Assembly (NCBI RefSeq): GCF_036884655.1
Contig: NC_088340.1
Coordinates: 10,224,001-10,288,000 of the forward strand
Direction: 5' to 3'
Length of the DNA stretch: 64,000 nucleotides
From: Musa acuminata AAA Group
Lineage: Eukaryota; Streptophyta; Magnoliopsida; Zingiberales; Musaceae
Shown: in pieces, positions 1 to 13,300 of the stretch
How positions within the stretch are numbered: the stretch's first letter is position 1
Layout: every line of letters starts with the position of its first letter
The notes under the pieces: generated by a model
The model's database searches: none
Seen by the model: only the letters and a program-made list of their open reading frames with translations
Told to the model about the DNA's origin: nothing
Program-made: the position numbers and the translations under genes

Positions 1-179
1 GCCGTGTGGGTGGCTCGCCCATCGCATCGGGATGCCGACATTTGAACCACGATTGAACTCGATCTGATGTGGCTGGACGTGGCCTCGCCGTGATTCGGTG
101 TCGGTCACTCGCTACACGATCGTGGTTCGATCGGTCGTGTCGAATGGGTTGGTTGTGGTCGACCCGAACGACACCGTTT

Positions 180-360
180 CTACTCCGTTCGAGTCGGACT
201 CGCATATATCGTGTGCTCTCTCGTCCCTCATCGCCTCGCCGGGGTTTAAGTCGTATAAAAGAAAGCATCCTTCGGTTCGAGTCGGACTCGCATTTATCGT
301 ATGCCCTTTCCTCCCTCATCACGTCGCCAGGGGTTTTAGTTCTATTAAAAGTAAGCATCG
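180..360 (+). promoter_or_regulatory. Duplicated core promoter of RPC5
   Basis: Two diverged copies of an approximately 88-bp unit lie head to tail just upstream of the RPC5 start codon. Each begins with a GTTCGAGTCGGACTCGCAT-like block (about 187 and 275) and ends with a TATA-like element: TATAAAA at 254-260 in the first copy and TATTAAAA at 343-350 in the second. Both TATA-like elements are followed by a similar AAGCATC segment. The second lies about 60 bases before the ATG at 408. Either or both could direct initiation; assignment as a promoter is inference from position and motif. Confidence 0.5.
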
Positions 361-407
361 GGCGCTCGAACTCCTCCAAGAAGCGAGAAAGTGCGCGAGG
401 GCGAGCC

Positions 408-3400
408 ATGGACGACGGCGACGATCCGTTCGCCTCCGGCGCGGCGGACCTCGACATGGCCCTCGACCTCGACCACTCCCGCGGCCTCGGTCAGCGGCCG
501 CAGCGGCCCGCCCGCTTCCAGCCCAGGGTTAAGGGCAAGATCAAGGCCGAGCCCTCCGCCGACCCGGAACCCCCTCGCCAGCCTCCTCCAGCCCCAGACC
601 CTGTCAAGAAGCAGGAGGCGGAGGGTGACCCCTCCGCGAGTTCGGTTTCGTCCGCACCTGACGTGGACGCCGTGGCGACTGAAGCGATGGACGTTGATGA
701 GGAGGAGGAGGAGGAGGAGGAGGACTCCGTGGTTCGTGAGATTGGCGTCTTCTTTACCCCGGCTCCTCTTGACGAGGATACGTACGTAAGTGCCACTCTA
801 TCGTTCCTTATAATGAAATGCGATGTACGATCTGAAAGTATTGTCGTTCTTAGTTTAGGGTTTGATGTATATGATGTAATCCTTGAATGACAAAGCGCGG
901 ATACTGGCGGCTTAGTTCAGGGTTTGCTATTATTAACTAATTCTTGAATCATTAGGTACGATACTGCCATCTTCTTGATGATATAGCTCAGTCATTTAGG
1001 GTTTCTTAATTTTAAAGTAACTGCAACAGATTTAGGCATGGGCAAAGAAACATGTCAAGACTGACTGATGACGCATGAGACGGTCCATATATCTTTTTTG
1101 TTTTATGGTAATGGGAAGTCGTCGGGAATCTTGACTTACCCGCATCTGACCCAAAATTAAGGGATGTCACGCCTGGCCCTCTGCTTCTCCTGCTCTTAAC
1201 TCTGTCAAGAAGCAGGAGGTGGCAGGTGATCCCTTTTCAGGAGTCCCCCCCTCGACTTCAGTTTCTTTCACCCTTAATGATTGTTGTGTATTTAAGTAAT
1301 CTTGAACCATAGGAATGGATGCTGCTGGCTTCTTGATACTATGATCTAGAGTCTTTTCGGGTTTTGTATTTTTTAAGTAATTAAAATGGGTTTGTTATTA
1401 AGAATGGGGAAAGAATCACGGTTGATACTTGAGATGGTCGATATATCTCTTTGGTATGCTGTTGATGGTGACTTGTCGGGAAACTTGACTTGCTGCTTTA
1501 ATTTGACAGTGACGTAACTTAAAGATACCCAAGAATGCACTAGTTATTCAGCCTAACTCCTTTCCTTAAGGTTAACTTAGGTACGATTTCTTCCTAATTG
1601 TACAAAGTGAACAGCATTGTGCTTTTTGGACTTGAAAGCCTTGAGTGATAAAAAGTGTTGTTCATGCAAACCAAAGAAAGATTGTCAGAATGTTTATATG
1701 AAGATAAATGACAAAGTTTGGTGCATCATTTGCTACCATCGAAGCTCAGCTGGACATGCATCTGGAATTTTGAGTTTATGATGTCCTGCAATCTGTGCAA
1801 GTCTTTTTCGGTAAACAAATGGGTGTACTATTTCAATGTCACTGTGGTAATGTTCTGGATAAGCGAACACCTCAAAATGGATAATAACTACTGTTTCTTC
1901 CTATTAACTAGTTATTTTATGGGATCATATGAATATATTAATTTTTATACAAAAGAAATGTACTCCAAAGTTTTTACATCTCACTGATTTTGGAGTGACT
2001 TCTTGTTTGACAGTAACCGAGTCTCTTTCTAACATCTTAAAATTTGTTATTAATTGATGCAAGGACTTAAAGGAAAATTTTCTTAAAACCTTAGACAGGC
2101 TTCAATGCTGGTGTATGCTGATTACTACATCAGAGATAATCTTCTTATGCTTCTAGGACGGTCTTGTAAAACATTCGTGAACAAGATATTACAATGAAGG
2201 ACAAGAGAACAGTCAATCATAAAGCTAAGATAACCTATGTTATGGTTTCATGTCTTCGGATGGTTTTGATTTCATCTTAAATGAAGACAGTGTTCAGTTG
2301 TCTTGATTTCATCATCTTAATGATGTTTGTTTTTCTTTTTCAGCTTTATGTTATGCAATATGTACTTAGACCTTCTTGGCGGCCATATGAACTGAATGAA
2401 AGGTGTGAAGAGGTAGATTTCCACTTCGTTAACATTTTCCCTGATGCATATGAAATGTATTTTATTTTCTTTGTTCTGGGTTTGTGATGCTATATGCATC
2501 TTTCAATGTTCTTATGTGGGTAGATTTTTGGAAAATCGTGACAGTCTCACTATTGACTATTTCTGTTGTTTTCAGGTCCGAGTGAAACCAAAAGAATCAA
2601 AAATTGAAGTAGATTTTAGCATTGATGCCAATAGTGAAAATTATGACCAAGATGCAGCTGAGCCCCTACGGTTACAGAAGCAGGTATAGAATTATGTGAC
2701 TGTGTATCTACTTCTTTTGCTCATTACTCGCACAACTCGCCATATATATTGCTGAAATGCATATAAACTAATGGCAAGCTCTAAGACTGGTATATTCTAC
2801 AGGTACAATCTGACTTCGACTTCTCGTTTTTGTTTTAATCTTTTCATGTAGTATATAGATGCATTAAAGTATTTACTAATAGTTCTGTCTTTGACCTTAA
2901 CTTGATCAACTTTCTGTATTGAAGGTTAAGAATCTGTCTTCTCGACTTTCCATAATGGCATACCACAATATACTGTGAAAGTAGATGCATTTGGCCATAA
3001 TTGATATCTTCTGTTTGATATCATTATATCAAATGCTTGTAGCTGTTAAGATGCAGGTTAAGTTTTAGTGGTACATTGATAACCCTCAAGATGTGTTCTT
3101 GATGTCTGTGTTTACATTCACTTTAAACTTTTTATATTTTCTGGGGATAAGCATTTTTCTTATATGTGCCTGGAACTAATTTTTGGTTGATTGATTGAGA
3201 TAATTGAGTGAGACGCCACCATTCTGAAGCCTGTTTTCTCTATATAATATCTCAATATTGATAGTGTCTGCAGAAATTTAATCGACTGAAATGACCACTT
3301 GCTGGTATATTTGTACTAGTTCTCTTGTTTTGATTAGCGTAGTCAGCAGTCACCACCTCTATCTCTGCACAGCATTGGCAAGGCCTAGCCATACCAGTCA

Positions 3401-6400
3401 CTGATTGGCATTGGGATGTGCTGAGGAACATGAACTCTTTGTGCACCTCCTTTTTTTTCTTTTCTACAATATTTTCTTCTTGATGTATAGCGCTGGGAAC
3501 AATTGACATGCCAGCCACCACTTGGCATTAGGGCATGCTATAAAATGTGCATTCCCTGTGGACTTTGTCTTTTGGTGTTTTCTACTTGAGTACAATTGAG
3601 ATGCTCTTTGTTTGTAACTTTTGATGTATATCATAATATTTCATGTTTCAAAGAATGATATTACATGTCTAAGGTCATTCATTGTATATTTATCCCAACT
3701 TTTATTGCACGACCAAAGTTGTTTCTGTGGAACTTTGTGCTGTCTCACATTGCTTCAGGTCTATTGCCAGATTATGAGTATAGTGATATTTGCAGGTTGT
3801 TAGATTTCCATTTGGACATTTTCTTTAATCCTTTTTTTTTCATGATTTTTTTTCAGACATTGTCATCATCAATTGCACCTTTGGTAACTAGCTATGCTGT
3901 TGGGATTTTGAGAGGCGACCAGGTAACTCTTATTGCTTTATTCACAGTGTGATTTTTTGTTCTATGTAGACGTATGATAAAGCCCCACTGTGAATTACAT
4001 TTGTATTTTTCTTTAACAAAGTTCAAAAGTAAAAATTTGTATATGCCTCTTGATTTATTTGTTGTGCATGTGCTTTTTAGTATGGGAGCATTTGGTTGCT
4101 TGCAACAGGAAATGACTGCAATTAGCGGTTGCATGAAGCAAATGCTACAAATAAAATTTGCAGGTGCAGCTATTTGGATGCCCACATGCATAGTTGCTTT
4201 ATGTAGTTGCGACTATGTAGTGAGGCTTATGTAGTTGCTTTATGTAGTGAGGCTTATGTAGTTGCTTTATGTAGCTACAAAGCAAATGCTACATAGTTGC
4301 TTTATGTAGGTGAGGCTTACATGCAATGTGTGAGAGTGGGCGACATAGGAGGAGATAGTACTGAGAGGGAAGAGAGATCCAAATTTAATTTTGAGTTGCA
4401 AACCAGTCTACAAGTGTAACATGTGGCATTTCAGAACATGTCCACTTGTATCTTGTTGGAGTTTAGTTGCACGTAAGCATGTTGCAAGTGACTTGCTTGC
4501 AGGCAAACAAATGCTTTTAAGTGTGCTACTTGCTGCAAAAAGACTCGCAGGCAATAATTTACAGGCAATTAGATGTCCCTCCGTCCATATTAGGTGCCTT
4601 TGAAAAGGGCATGCATCAATTTTTTTTTTTATTCCTAAGGGGGTGCTTATGGAATGATACTTTTAAGGGGCTAACTAGAAGTTTCAGAACTGGGTTATGT
4701 CAAACATAACCCGTTCGTTATTCTTTCATCTGATCACTTCTTGTCATTCCTCTATGCTTTTCAATTGGACCATTGTTCTAAGTTGAGGCAAGTTTGATTG
4801 TTCGTTTGTTCTAGATAGTCAGATCATCCTTTTCCCTTCACTCTCATACATCTTAATATCCTCCAATGTTTCGTCCAAATTACTTCAAGCCCTTTATAGT
4901 ATTGCTCTTGGGATAACTTCCATATGTGTGAATATCATTTTCCCAATACACTAATATGCAGGTTATTGTCGATTGTCAACATCACAATTTCTCTACCCTA
5001 CTGTCATGACTTAGTTGATTTTGTCTAAATCGTGTGGCACCCTTGCATATTTGTTCACAAAGGGTCAGCCTCTCCGAAACCTCTTATGGTCCCATAAGGA
5101 CCTGTAAAGGAGAAGACGGGTTATAAGAAACATTTAACTCGGGATCCCACGAACAGACATTTCAGCAAACACTTGATAATCAATGCAAATTACAAATATC
5201 GACTCCGTAAGCTCTGAATCGTTACGTGATACAGGGTCTAAGGTGGTTTGCCACTATCAAAAGTCCCCACATGATACTATTCTGGAATAAGGCAATGAAC
5301 CGATCCTAGACAATGCCTCAAAGGTCCATTTAACCATGTGCCATTTGGGTAGCTCCACGGTGTTCTGTTGGCTAACACTCCGCATCATTCTGTGGAGCTA
5401 AAAACCCCTAAAATGACTATCTAGGTGGCTTATTTTGGGGCAGTTTTGCTTCTGCGCGATAGCTACACATAACCTGCATTTATAGGATTGAAGCAGTCAC
5501 AAAAGCCAACCAAAATGGTGTTGTCAAGCTTATTGGTAAGTCCTTTACATATTGTGCAAAGCATGAACAAAAATCGAAAGACATGGGCATACACAAACAT
5601 TACATCGAACACCTTGGTCACATATTTGTCCATGACATTCTCTCCCCTTATTCTTTCTATATCCTTGTCGAAGCCTTTCCAGATGCTTTATCTCCTTGCC
5701 TTTGCTAAATATTCAATCTTCTGCTTTAATTGTAATGCACCTCCTTCGACTTCTAGCTGCTCTCCAACGTTGTTATTGAGTAGTCAAACTTTAATCCATC
5801 ATGTTGCTTCAACTTACCAATGACTTTGACTCTGGTGTGAGGTCGATCAAGTTGTGCTGATTCTTGTTAGTTCTTATGGATCCCTCAAATGAAGGAAAAG
5901 ACATTACTTGTTAGGTGCCCGTCTCTCAAACGTGTGGATGCTTGAACTGGGTGGATGCTTGTTGGAGCTTTAACGAGCATCGCATCGCATCGCATACCTT
6001 GAAGTTTTGAGCTCTTTCCTCCATAAAATTTGTCCATCGATTCCTCTTTTGCTTAGTTGTCGCCTCCAAGTAGGTTCACATTGCTTTCTCTTTTGATTGT
6101 TGTTTTTATTGGGAAATGAAGCAGATAATTTACTCATGGCAGAAACGATCACCATTAGTGAGGATTTTATAACTGTTGTCGTTCACTAAGTCTCTTTGAA
6201 GGGTCTCTGAACATGTGTAGAGCTCCTCTATTGGATAAATAAGAGAATTGGGGTATTCGGTTTTCCCCATTCTCTTAAAAGTTAAGAGGGCAAATGTTAC
6301 TGGATTTCACTCGCCTCCTCGAGGGTTGTACGTCATTCATCAAGCTGGTTATTAGCCTTTACTTGCTCTTTGCTTATGCTTTTGAAGCACTCGAAGTGTT

Positions 6401-7309
6401 TGCACTCGTTGCGTTGAGTTAACTACCGCAATTCTCCTCATTGCCATCAAACTTTTGGAATACAAGAAGTTTTGCCAAAAAGAGCAAAATTTTGCTTCAA
6501 CTTAGAGCAAGTCTTCGATGGTTTTGGTCGCCTCTGGGATTGTATCGTCTCCTCCATCGTTTTTGTCGCCTACTATGAGTAGAAAGGTATAACATTGAGT
6601 ACTGCCTACTTCGTTCCTTGGTCGAGCACTTTTGCATCGACCCCAAGTCCCCCACTTATGGCTATCTTGATGAGAAGCCTGTTAATATCGGTCTTTTGAA
6701 GTTCCCTTCTACCTTGTCTAGATACTCGGAGTTTGCCTTTGCATTCTCTACCTACTTGGCCCCCTTTCATGGTCATGCGCTCTATCTCCATGAGAGCAAG
6801 GGATCGATGACTTCACAGAAGTCTCACGTCTATGGTACCATGGTGTTGCCATGCCCATAGCCCCACTATCCGTCGCTCACATATGTGTCTCTTTCTTTGC
6901 GATCGGTAGATCCGCCTCTGCGGCACTATGATACTCCTTTAAGTCCACCTCAATCCTAAATGATGCTTGATTTTGGGTAGCTAAGTCCCTCTGGACTTGT
7001 CATCGCTTCCTCGCCTCTTTCGATTACCTGCTTCAACATCTCTGTGTTCTTTGAGTAGTTCCCATTAGTCGATGGAAAGACAGACTATAACTCCCATGCA
7101 TGACCTTCGTTATGTTGCAAGGCTCACGTCGATTTTGTTCTCCTTTGTGTCCTTGGTAGCAACGTTCGCTCGCCCGAATTTGCTATTCGACTCGTCGAGC
7201 TCCCTCAAGTGAATATGAGCTCTAGAGTAGTTTAACTGTCCAGCAACTCCGATCATACCACTGTATGATCAAGCTTGCTCCCGCGCACCGCCCCAAAACC
7301 ACACACCCT

Positions 7310-7341
<32 letters not shown>

Positions 7342-10300
7342 TGGGACTCCTAGTACTTGTACTCGAAACCCCCCTCGGTGGTACACTACCCTTATATACA
7401 GATGAGTAAGGCTTTCATTTGATATAAAATTCAGTGCACGCATGGGAGACCCGCCTCTACGATATTATGTTATTCACTCTTTGAATCCATAGCTCTTCTT
7501 GTCGTTGTGTTGCTCACTGAAGTGGAGCTCCTAGTAGTTCCTTATTATACCTCCATATGATCAAGTTCCTCACGAGACTTCTCCCATGTGTGTCGTATTA
7601 CCTCAAATTGTTCCACCATGATCCGCTACATCATATCGCCTCTTGGTGATATCTACATTGCATTCTAATCTTTGTGGGATGAACTCAGACTGTAATCTTT
7701 CCATGTGTGATCTCCGCTAGAACGTCGCAGGGTTTTTGTCACCTCCGATTGTGTTTGCTCCCTCGGTAATCGACCTTCGTCCACTCGCTCTTGGGTCACA
7801 CAGGGATAAAGCGTAGCTCTAGGATAATTCGTCGCTTAGCAGCTCTTTAACTTCATTGAAATTGGTACACCATTGTCTAGATCTTGGGCCCTCACCCTCA
7901 GCATAATCTTCGTTGCGCACAGCTTCCTTTACAGTAACTCGAATGACAACACTATGATATAATTTTCAAGAGTACCTGCTTTTTGACCTGAACTTCGTCT
8001 CTGCAAGTTATTGTCTTAATCCCTTCATCAATTGCTTCGTTGGGATAAGGTTTATGTGCCTCGAAGCTCCCTTTGACTTTTGTATCATGCAAGATGAGTC
8101 TGCTCCATCAGAACGAGGGACCCATTGAATATGATATCACTCTTGCCTCTGTAAGAGTTCATATCCTTGACCTTTGTCCAAGGAAGGTTTCGCGCTTCTG
8201 CTCTATGTTTCGTATTCTATGTTGACTCCTTTCATATAGTTTGGGCACTTCACCAAGTTTCACTCATTGTTTTGTTCCTCGGTTTGTATTGAGTTGATGG
8301 TGGCCCTTACGCCCACCATTTCACAGGTTAGTCCTCCGTTGAGTTTGATCTCCACATCAAGTGTGCCTTTGTTTGGTATTGCCTAGGGTTGCTCCCTCAT
8401 TTGATCTCGTAATGCGTTCACTAATGCATTATCTCGTGCGAGATCATGTGACGACTCTTCGCCACTCGTTTGGTCTATTGAGCTTTATGGAGCTGTCATC
8501 TTATGGTGCCCTCCCTCAACATGTGTGGTTCGTTACATACGATTCTCTCTCTAGAGAATTGGGACTATCCCTTCTGGATATTTGTCCTGCTGGAGCAACT
8601 TTCCATTTCACATAATTTCCTTTGGAAGTTTCGTAGACCACCATCTCCTTATACTACTTCACATTGTTGAACAAACTATGCTTTGCTTCGCTATCATAAA
8701 CACACTTTTTAGATTGCGAGTCTTTGTCAATATAGGTCTCATTGTGCCTCTTAAGACCTAGTAACATGCTGAACCTATTGCACACTTCAGCCTCCTACGA
8801 GCGTATCCTTCCCATGACGAAGAAAAAGTTTCCATATTCCATGGCATCGAGTTTCGATCATCTTGGGATGGCCACAGAGCATACAAGCCCTTCCATAGAT
8901 ATTGAATTCTTGGAGTTGGCAATTTCCCTCACCTTTATGAGCTTTGCATAACTATTTCATTCGCCGAGTAACTCATCTCTCCTTGCATGGTCTCATCCTT
9001 TACCAAGCGCCCTCGCTTGCCTTGATCGCCGTTAAGTATGGTTTTTAACGTCGAGCCGTAGCTCGAACTCAACCACCCAATCTTTGTGTGCTATGCGTTC
9101 TTCCTAGCTTGGTTGTTCTCATGGTGTCTCTCGCGCGGAGGGTTAGTCATTCCTCTGAATGTCAATCTTAGATATCAGCTCCTCTAGGTGACTCATTTTC
9201 CTACGTCTCTCATTTCCCTCAAATGGTCGCGCATGCTGGCTGCCCTCAATGTAGCTTTGTTAGGTCCCTCACGTTTGTATGTCAAGTGTTTCTAAGTTTG
9301 TTAGTCTCGCTCTGATACCATGTGTCATGGACTTAGCGGTTTTGTCTAAGTCATGCGACACCCTTACGTGTCCATTTGTAAAGAGTCTGCCTCCTCGAAA
9401 CCTCTTATGGTTCCATAAGGACCTGCAAAAGAGAAGATGAGTTAGAGGAAGCGTTTAACTTAGGATTCCACAAGTAGGTATTTCAACAAATACTAGATAG
9501 GCCATGCACATTACAAACATAAACTTCACAAACTTTGATTGATTGCGTGACAAAGGGTCCAAAGTGGTCCACCGCGCTCAAAAGTCTCCACAAGTGCCCA
9601 CATGACACTATTAAAAAACAAGGCAACGAACCAGCCCTAGACAATACCCCAAAGACCTATCCAATCATGTACCCCCTGAGGAGCTCAAGTGTGTTGTACT
9701 GGATGACACTCCGCATCATTCTGTAGAGCTAGAAAACCCTTTAAATGACTATCTGGATGGCTTGTTTTTGGGCACCTTTGCCTCTGCACGATGACTGCAC
9801 ATAATCTGCATTTACAGGACTAAGACGATCACAAAAACTAATCAAAATGAACTGTCAAGCCTACTACAAGCCCTCTATATGCTGTGTAAAGCATGAATAA
9901 AAATCGAAAGACGCAGACATACACAAACATCAAACATTATATTGAACATCCTGTGTACAAATTTGTCCATGACACTATGCTATCAAAGATAGTTTGTTTA
10001 TCCAAGAATTGTAATATAAGTATGGAAACTAGATCATAAGTTACAATTAGAAGGATTTTTTGGTTGGCTGATAAAGGGAAACCCGGTGTGGTCAATTTGA
10101 ACAGTATATGGCAACTAGCAAGGAAAAATTTTAGTACCTATTTTGAAGCTTGTTAAGAAAGGATCCCAGTCTCTCAAAACTTTCTACAGGATAATCTTGC
10201 ATGTTCTGAGAAGACACCGAAGTCCAACTATTTCATATGTCACTATAAATATAAAAATATTTAGTAATTCTATGTTTGTTAGCTTCATTGTCATCCGTTC

Positions 10301-13300
10301 TAAGTTTCTAATTTGCCCTTTTCCATTTATATTAAATCGATAGAAGCAGTTCTCACTAATGATTTACTCATGCATCTCTGATAACAGATGCTTATGCAAT
10401 ATCACCTGTTCTTTTCCCTAAGATATTTTGTTCTGTCTTGCAGCTGCACTTAAATCCTATTCATGCAGTTGTGCAGCTTCGACCATCAATGGCACACCTA
10501 GATACTGGGCTGCAGAAGAAGAAACACAATGCACAAAGTGCCGAATTGAGCACTTCCAATGATAATTCCATGGTGATTTTCTTGTTGGCTATTGACTCCT
10601 CTTCACCTGGTTAGCTGGCCTTAACTATAAAGTTCTTGAAAAGGGCCTTTGATTTTTCTTTTACCATTTCAAGGATTCCCTTGGACACCTTTTTTCGACG
10701 CGTTATCACTTTGCATTGCATGTGTCATACAAAACTAAGGGTCTGCTTACTGTAAAATTAAGTTAAGGGAAAATTCCTATCTAGAAAATCCTTACCATAA
10801 TAACATGCTGATTCTCAATCTTTGAGAGTTTGCTCATGACCAACTGCTAATGTATCACAAGGTGGACTTTGCTGATATTGCCTTGCAATCTGAATTTCAA
10901 AATTTTAATATCGTATATATTTATGCTTTCAATTCCTACATTATTACGTTGTATCCTTGGATTCCTCTTCTTCTATCAACTACACTAATAACTGTGTTGT
11001 TTTGACTTGAATATGGAGCATTGAATGTGATATTGATCCGAGCATCTGGTGTATGTGGTTTTCTAGTTTAGGATACAAGGATTTAAGTGTTTGAATTCCA
11101 TCTACATGGTGTGGAGACTGGTTCAAATATTTAAGTGTATTTAAAAGTTAGTAGATACAAATAACATTATTATATATGTAGAAAAATAAATTTTACTCTA
11201 TTTGTATAATTTAAAAATAAGTGTAACTATTGTTATATTAAAAGTTGGCTAGACAAGTTTCAAATTAATTCTTAACAATTGTTTTTTTCTCTTATCCATT
11301 ATATATCTTTGAATAAACTGATTTTAAAAATATCTTTTTATTTGAAAATATCTTAGATATTATTAAACCCTTCTCTAGTTAACTATTTTCATTTCTAGTC
11401 GTGTTTATTTAAAAGTGTGTTGCATTTGTATCACAAATCTCATGAGATTTAAATCATCTGAAATCTGTGTGTCATGTGAAAACATCAAATCCACCCTCTC
11501 TCTTATCCGATTGATTATAGTGTAGTAGTGCATGTGTGCAGACAGTTTGGTTCAGTTTCAAAGTTCTCAAACTGAACCAAATGTATATTTTGCAAATATG
11601 TTACCAAACAAATATACTGGAAAAAAATGAACCAAACCAAATTGAACTTAGTTCTGTTCTCTGCAGTTATTTATTAGGTTTGTACTTCCAAAATATTATG
11701 CTATATGTCATTTACACGAAATATAGTATAATGAAATTAATTGTATATCTATTATATATTAATTAAGTTTGGTTAATATTATGTCAATATTTGTAACAGC
11801 GGAATATTCTTTTGTATTTCAGATGCATATAGCATGTTGATATCATGTTCAGTTTGGGACAGTTCATATAGTTCTTATGAATTCAATTCGAACCGACTCT
11901 GAAATCATTTAGTTTTTAAATTTTTTAACTGAACCAAATTGAACATTGTAGACTTGGCAACATCATAAAGAGCAGCAACTGCTGCTGAGGTATTACTCCT
12001 CTTTTGTGTTCCCTCTTTTTGTTCCCTTCCTTGTATTGTTTTCCTGCTGTGTGGCCCCGTGTTTCTTATTTACTGGAAAATGACATGGCTGGAATTGTTT
12101 GGGATTTAGCTGATCACATTCAACCTTGACTATACGCAACACGTATCCCATGCCAGTGCCCATGACATGTAATTTCAATGTGAATGGTATGCTGGAAGGC
12201 TTATCAGAGCATGATAGCATGTGGAAAATGTAACTACAGGGAGCATGTCGGTTATTGCGACAAACAAGCCTTATTTTGAAATTCAAATTCAAATCTTGAA
12301 ATCCTTTGGTGGCATCTTATCACGACATGGTTCAATGCCCTATTCACTGGCCCAGGATGTCTAAGCCCAATTTAATAGTAGTTTACCCACCAAGTTCTTA
12401 TAAGTTAATTTAAGTTTTTGTTGTCTTTCAATCTGAGACTAAATCAGGATGTTACAATCTTTAATATTCAAAGGCTTGACCGCGTAGTTGAGGCCCAACA
12501 TAGTCTAGGATGAGATCCTAGTATGTATATGTGATTCCTTCCTTACCCTAGTGGTAACTTTATGCTGTGACGTGCCCTCTAGTTCTGTCTAGTCTTTTCC
12601 TACTCGAACCTCTTTCCATATCTGATATTGCCATTGGAGATAATGCATTAGTGGTAACTTTATTCACTATGATACCATTTGTCATGACTAGCCAATTAAT
12701 TTATTGACTCTGAACCACTGGTCCAAAATACTTAACCCCAAGTTAGTAATAATACACACATCAGTTCCTTGTTAGTCAATCTAAGTCTTTGTAAATCTTT
12801 GTCCACTTCTGTCATGGAGATTAAATTAAGTTGTTACACATGTGCTTGTCTTGTCTTACATCCTATGCCAAAGCAAGCTTGTTATATTCTTATCACATGT
12901 CTACCATGGAGTTTCTTCAGCTATTTTTGTCATTGTATTTATTGGATTTGAGTTTGGATTTGTTTTGGTGATACATAAGTAGTCTACAAAAGTTTAACAT
13001 ACTTGGACAGTCTTAAATGACTGAATTGGGCACTAGACTTAGCATTGCTTTGACCTATCAATACCTTGGTATGTGTGCATGTCATAATCTGTGACATACA
13101 ATTTTTTTGTGATTTTGCCCTCTCACCAGTGAAGGTGCACATTCCATGATCTTGATAGACTGAAAGATTTGGATCTCGACATGGCACTGGAAGGCACTGG
13201 AGACTTCTTGTTGTTGATAGATCTCAACATGATGCATCAACTTCAGACTTATTTTTCTGCTGCATCTGTATTGCATTTTGGATCTTTTCTCAATCTTTTT

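Larger units (their letters stand above)
5002..9974 (-). mobile_element. Non-autonomous LTR retrotransposon in RPC5 intron 4
   Basis: This insertion accounts for 4,973 bp of the 6.5-kb intron. Two direct terminal repeats (5002-5637 and 9323-9974) both begin TGTCATG and end CATGACA. Next to the right copy, and separated by two bases, is the complement of a tRNA-iMet primer binding site (9309-9320). Next to the left copy is a purine tract on the minus strand (5638-5650). The element therefore runs on the minus strand, antisense to its host gene. The 3.7-kb interior contains a 29-base C run and no long open frame; I saw no gag, protease or reverse transcriptase motifs. The repeats differ at many positions, so the insertion is old. 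Flanks CTAC / CTAT hint at a decayed target-site duplication. A large non-autonomous or badly decayed element fits best. Confidence 0.85.
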
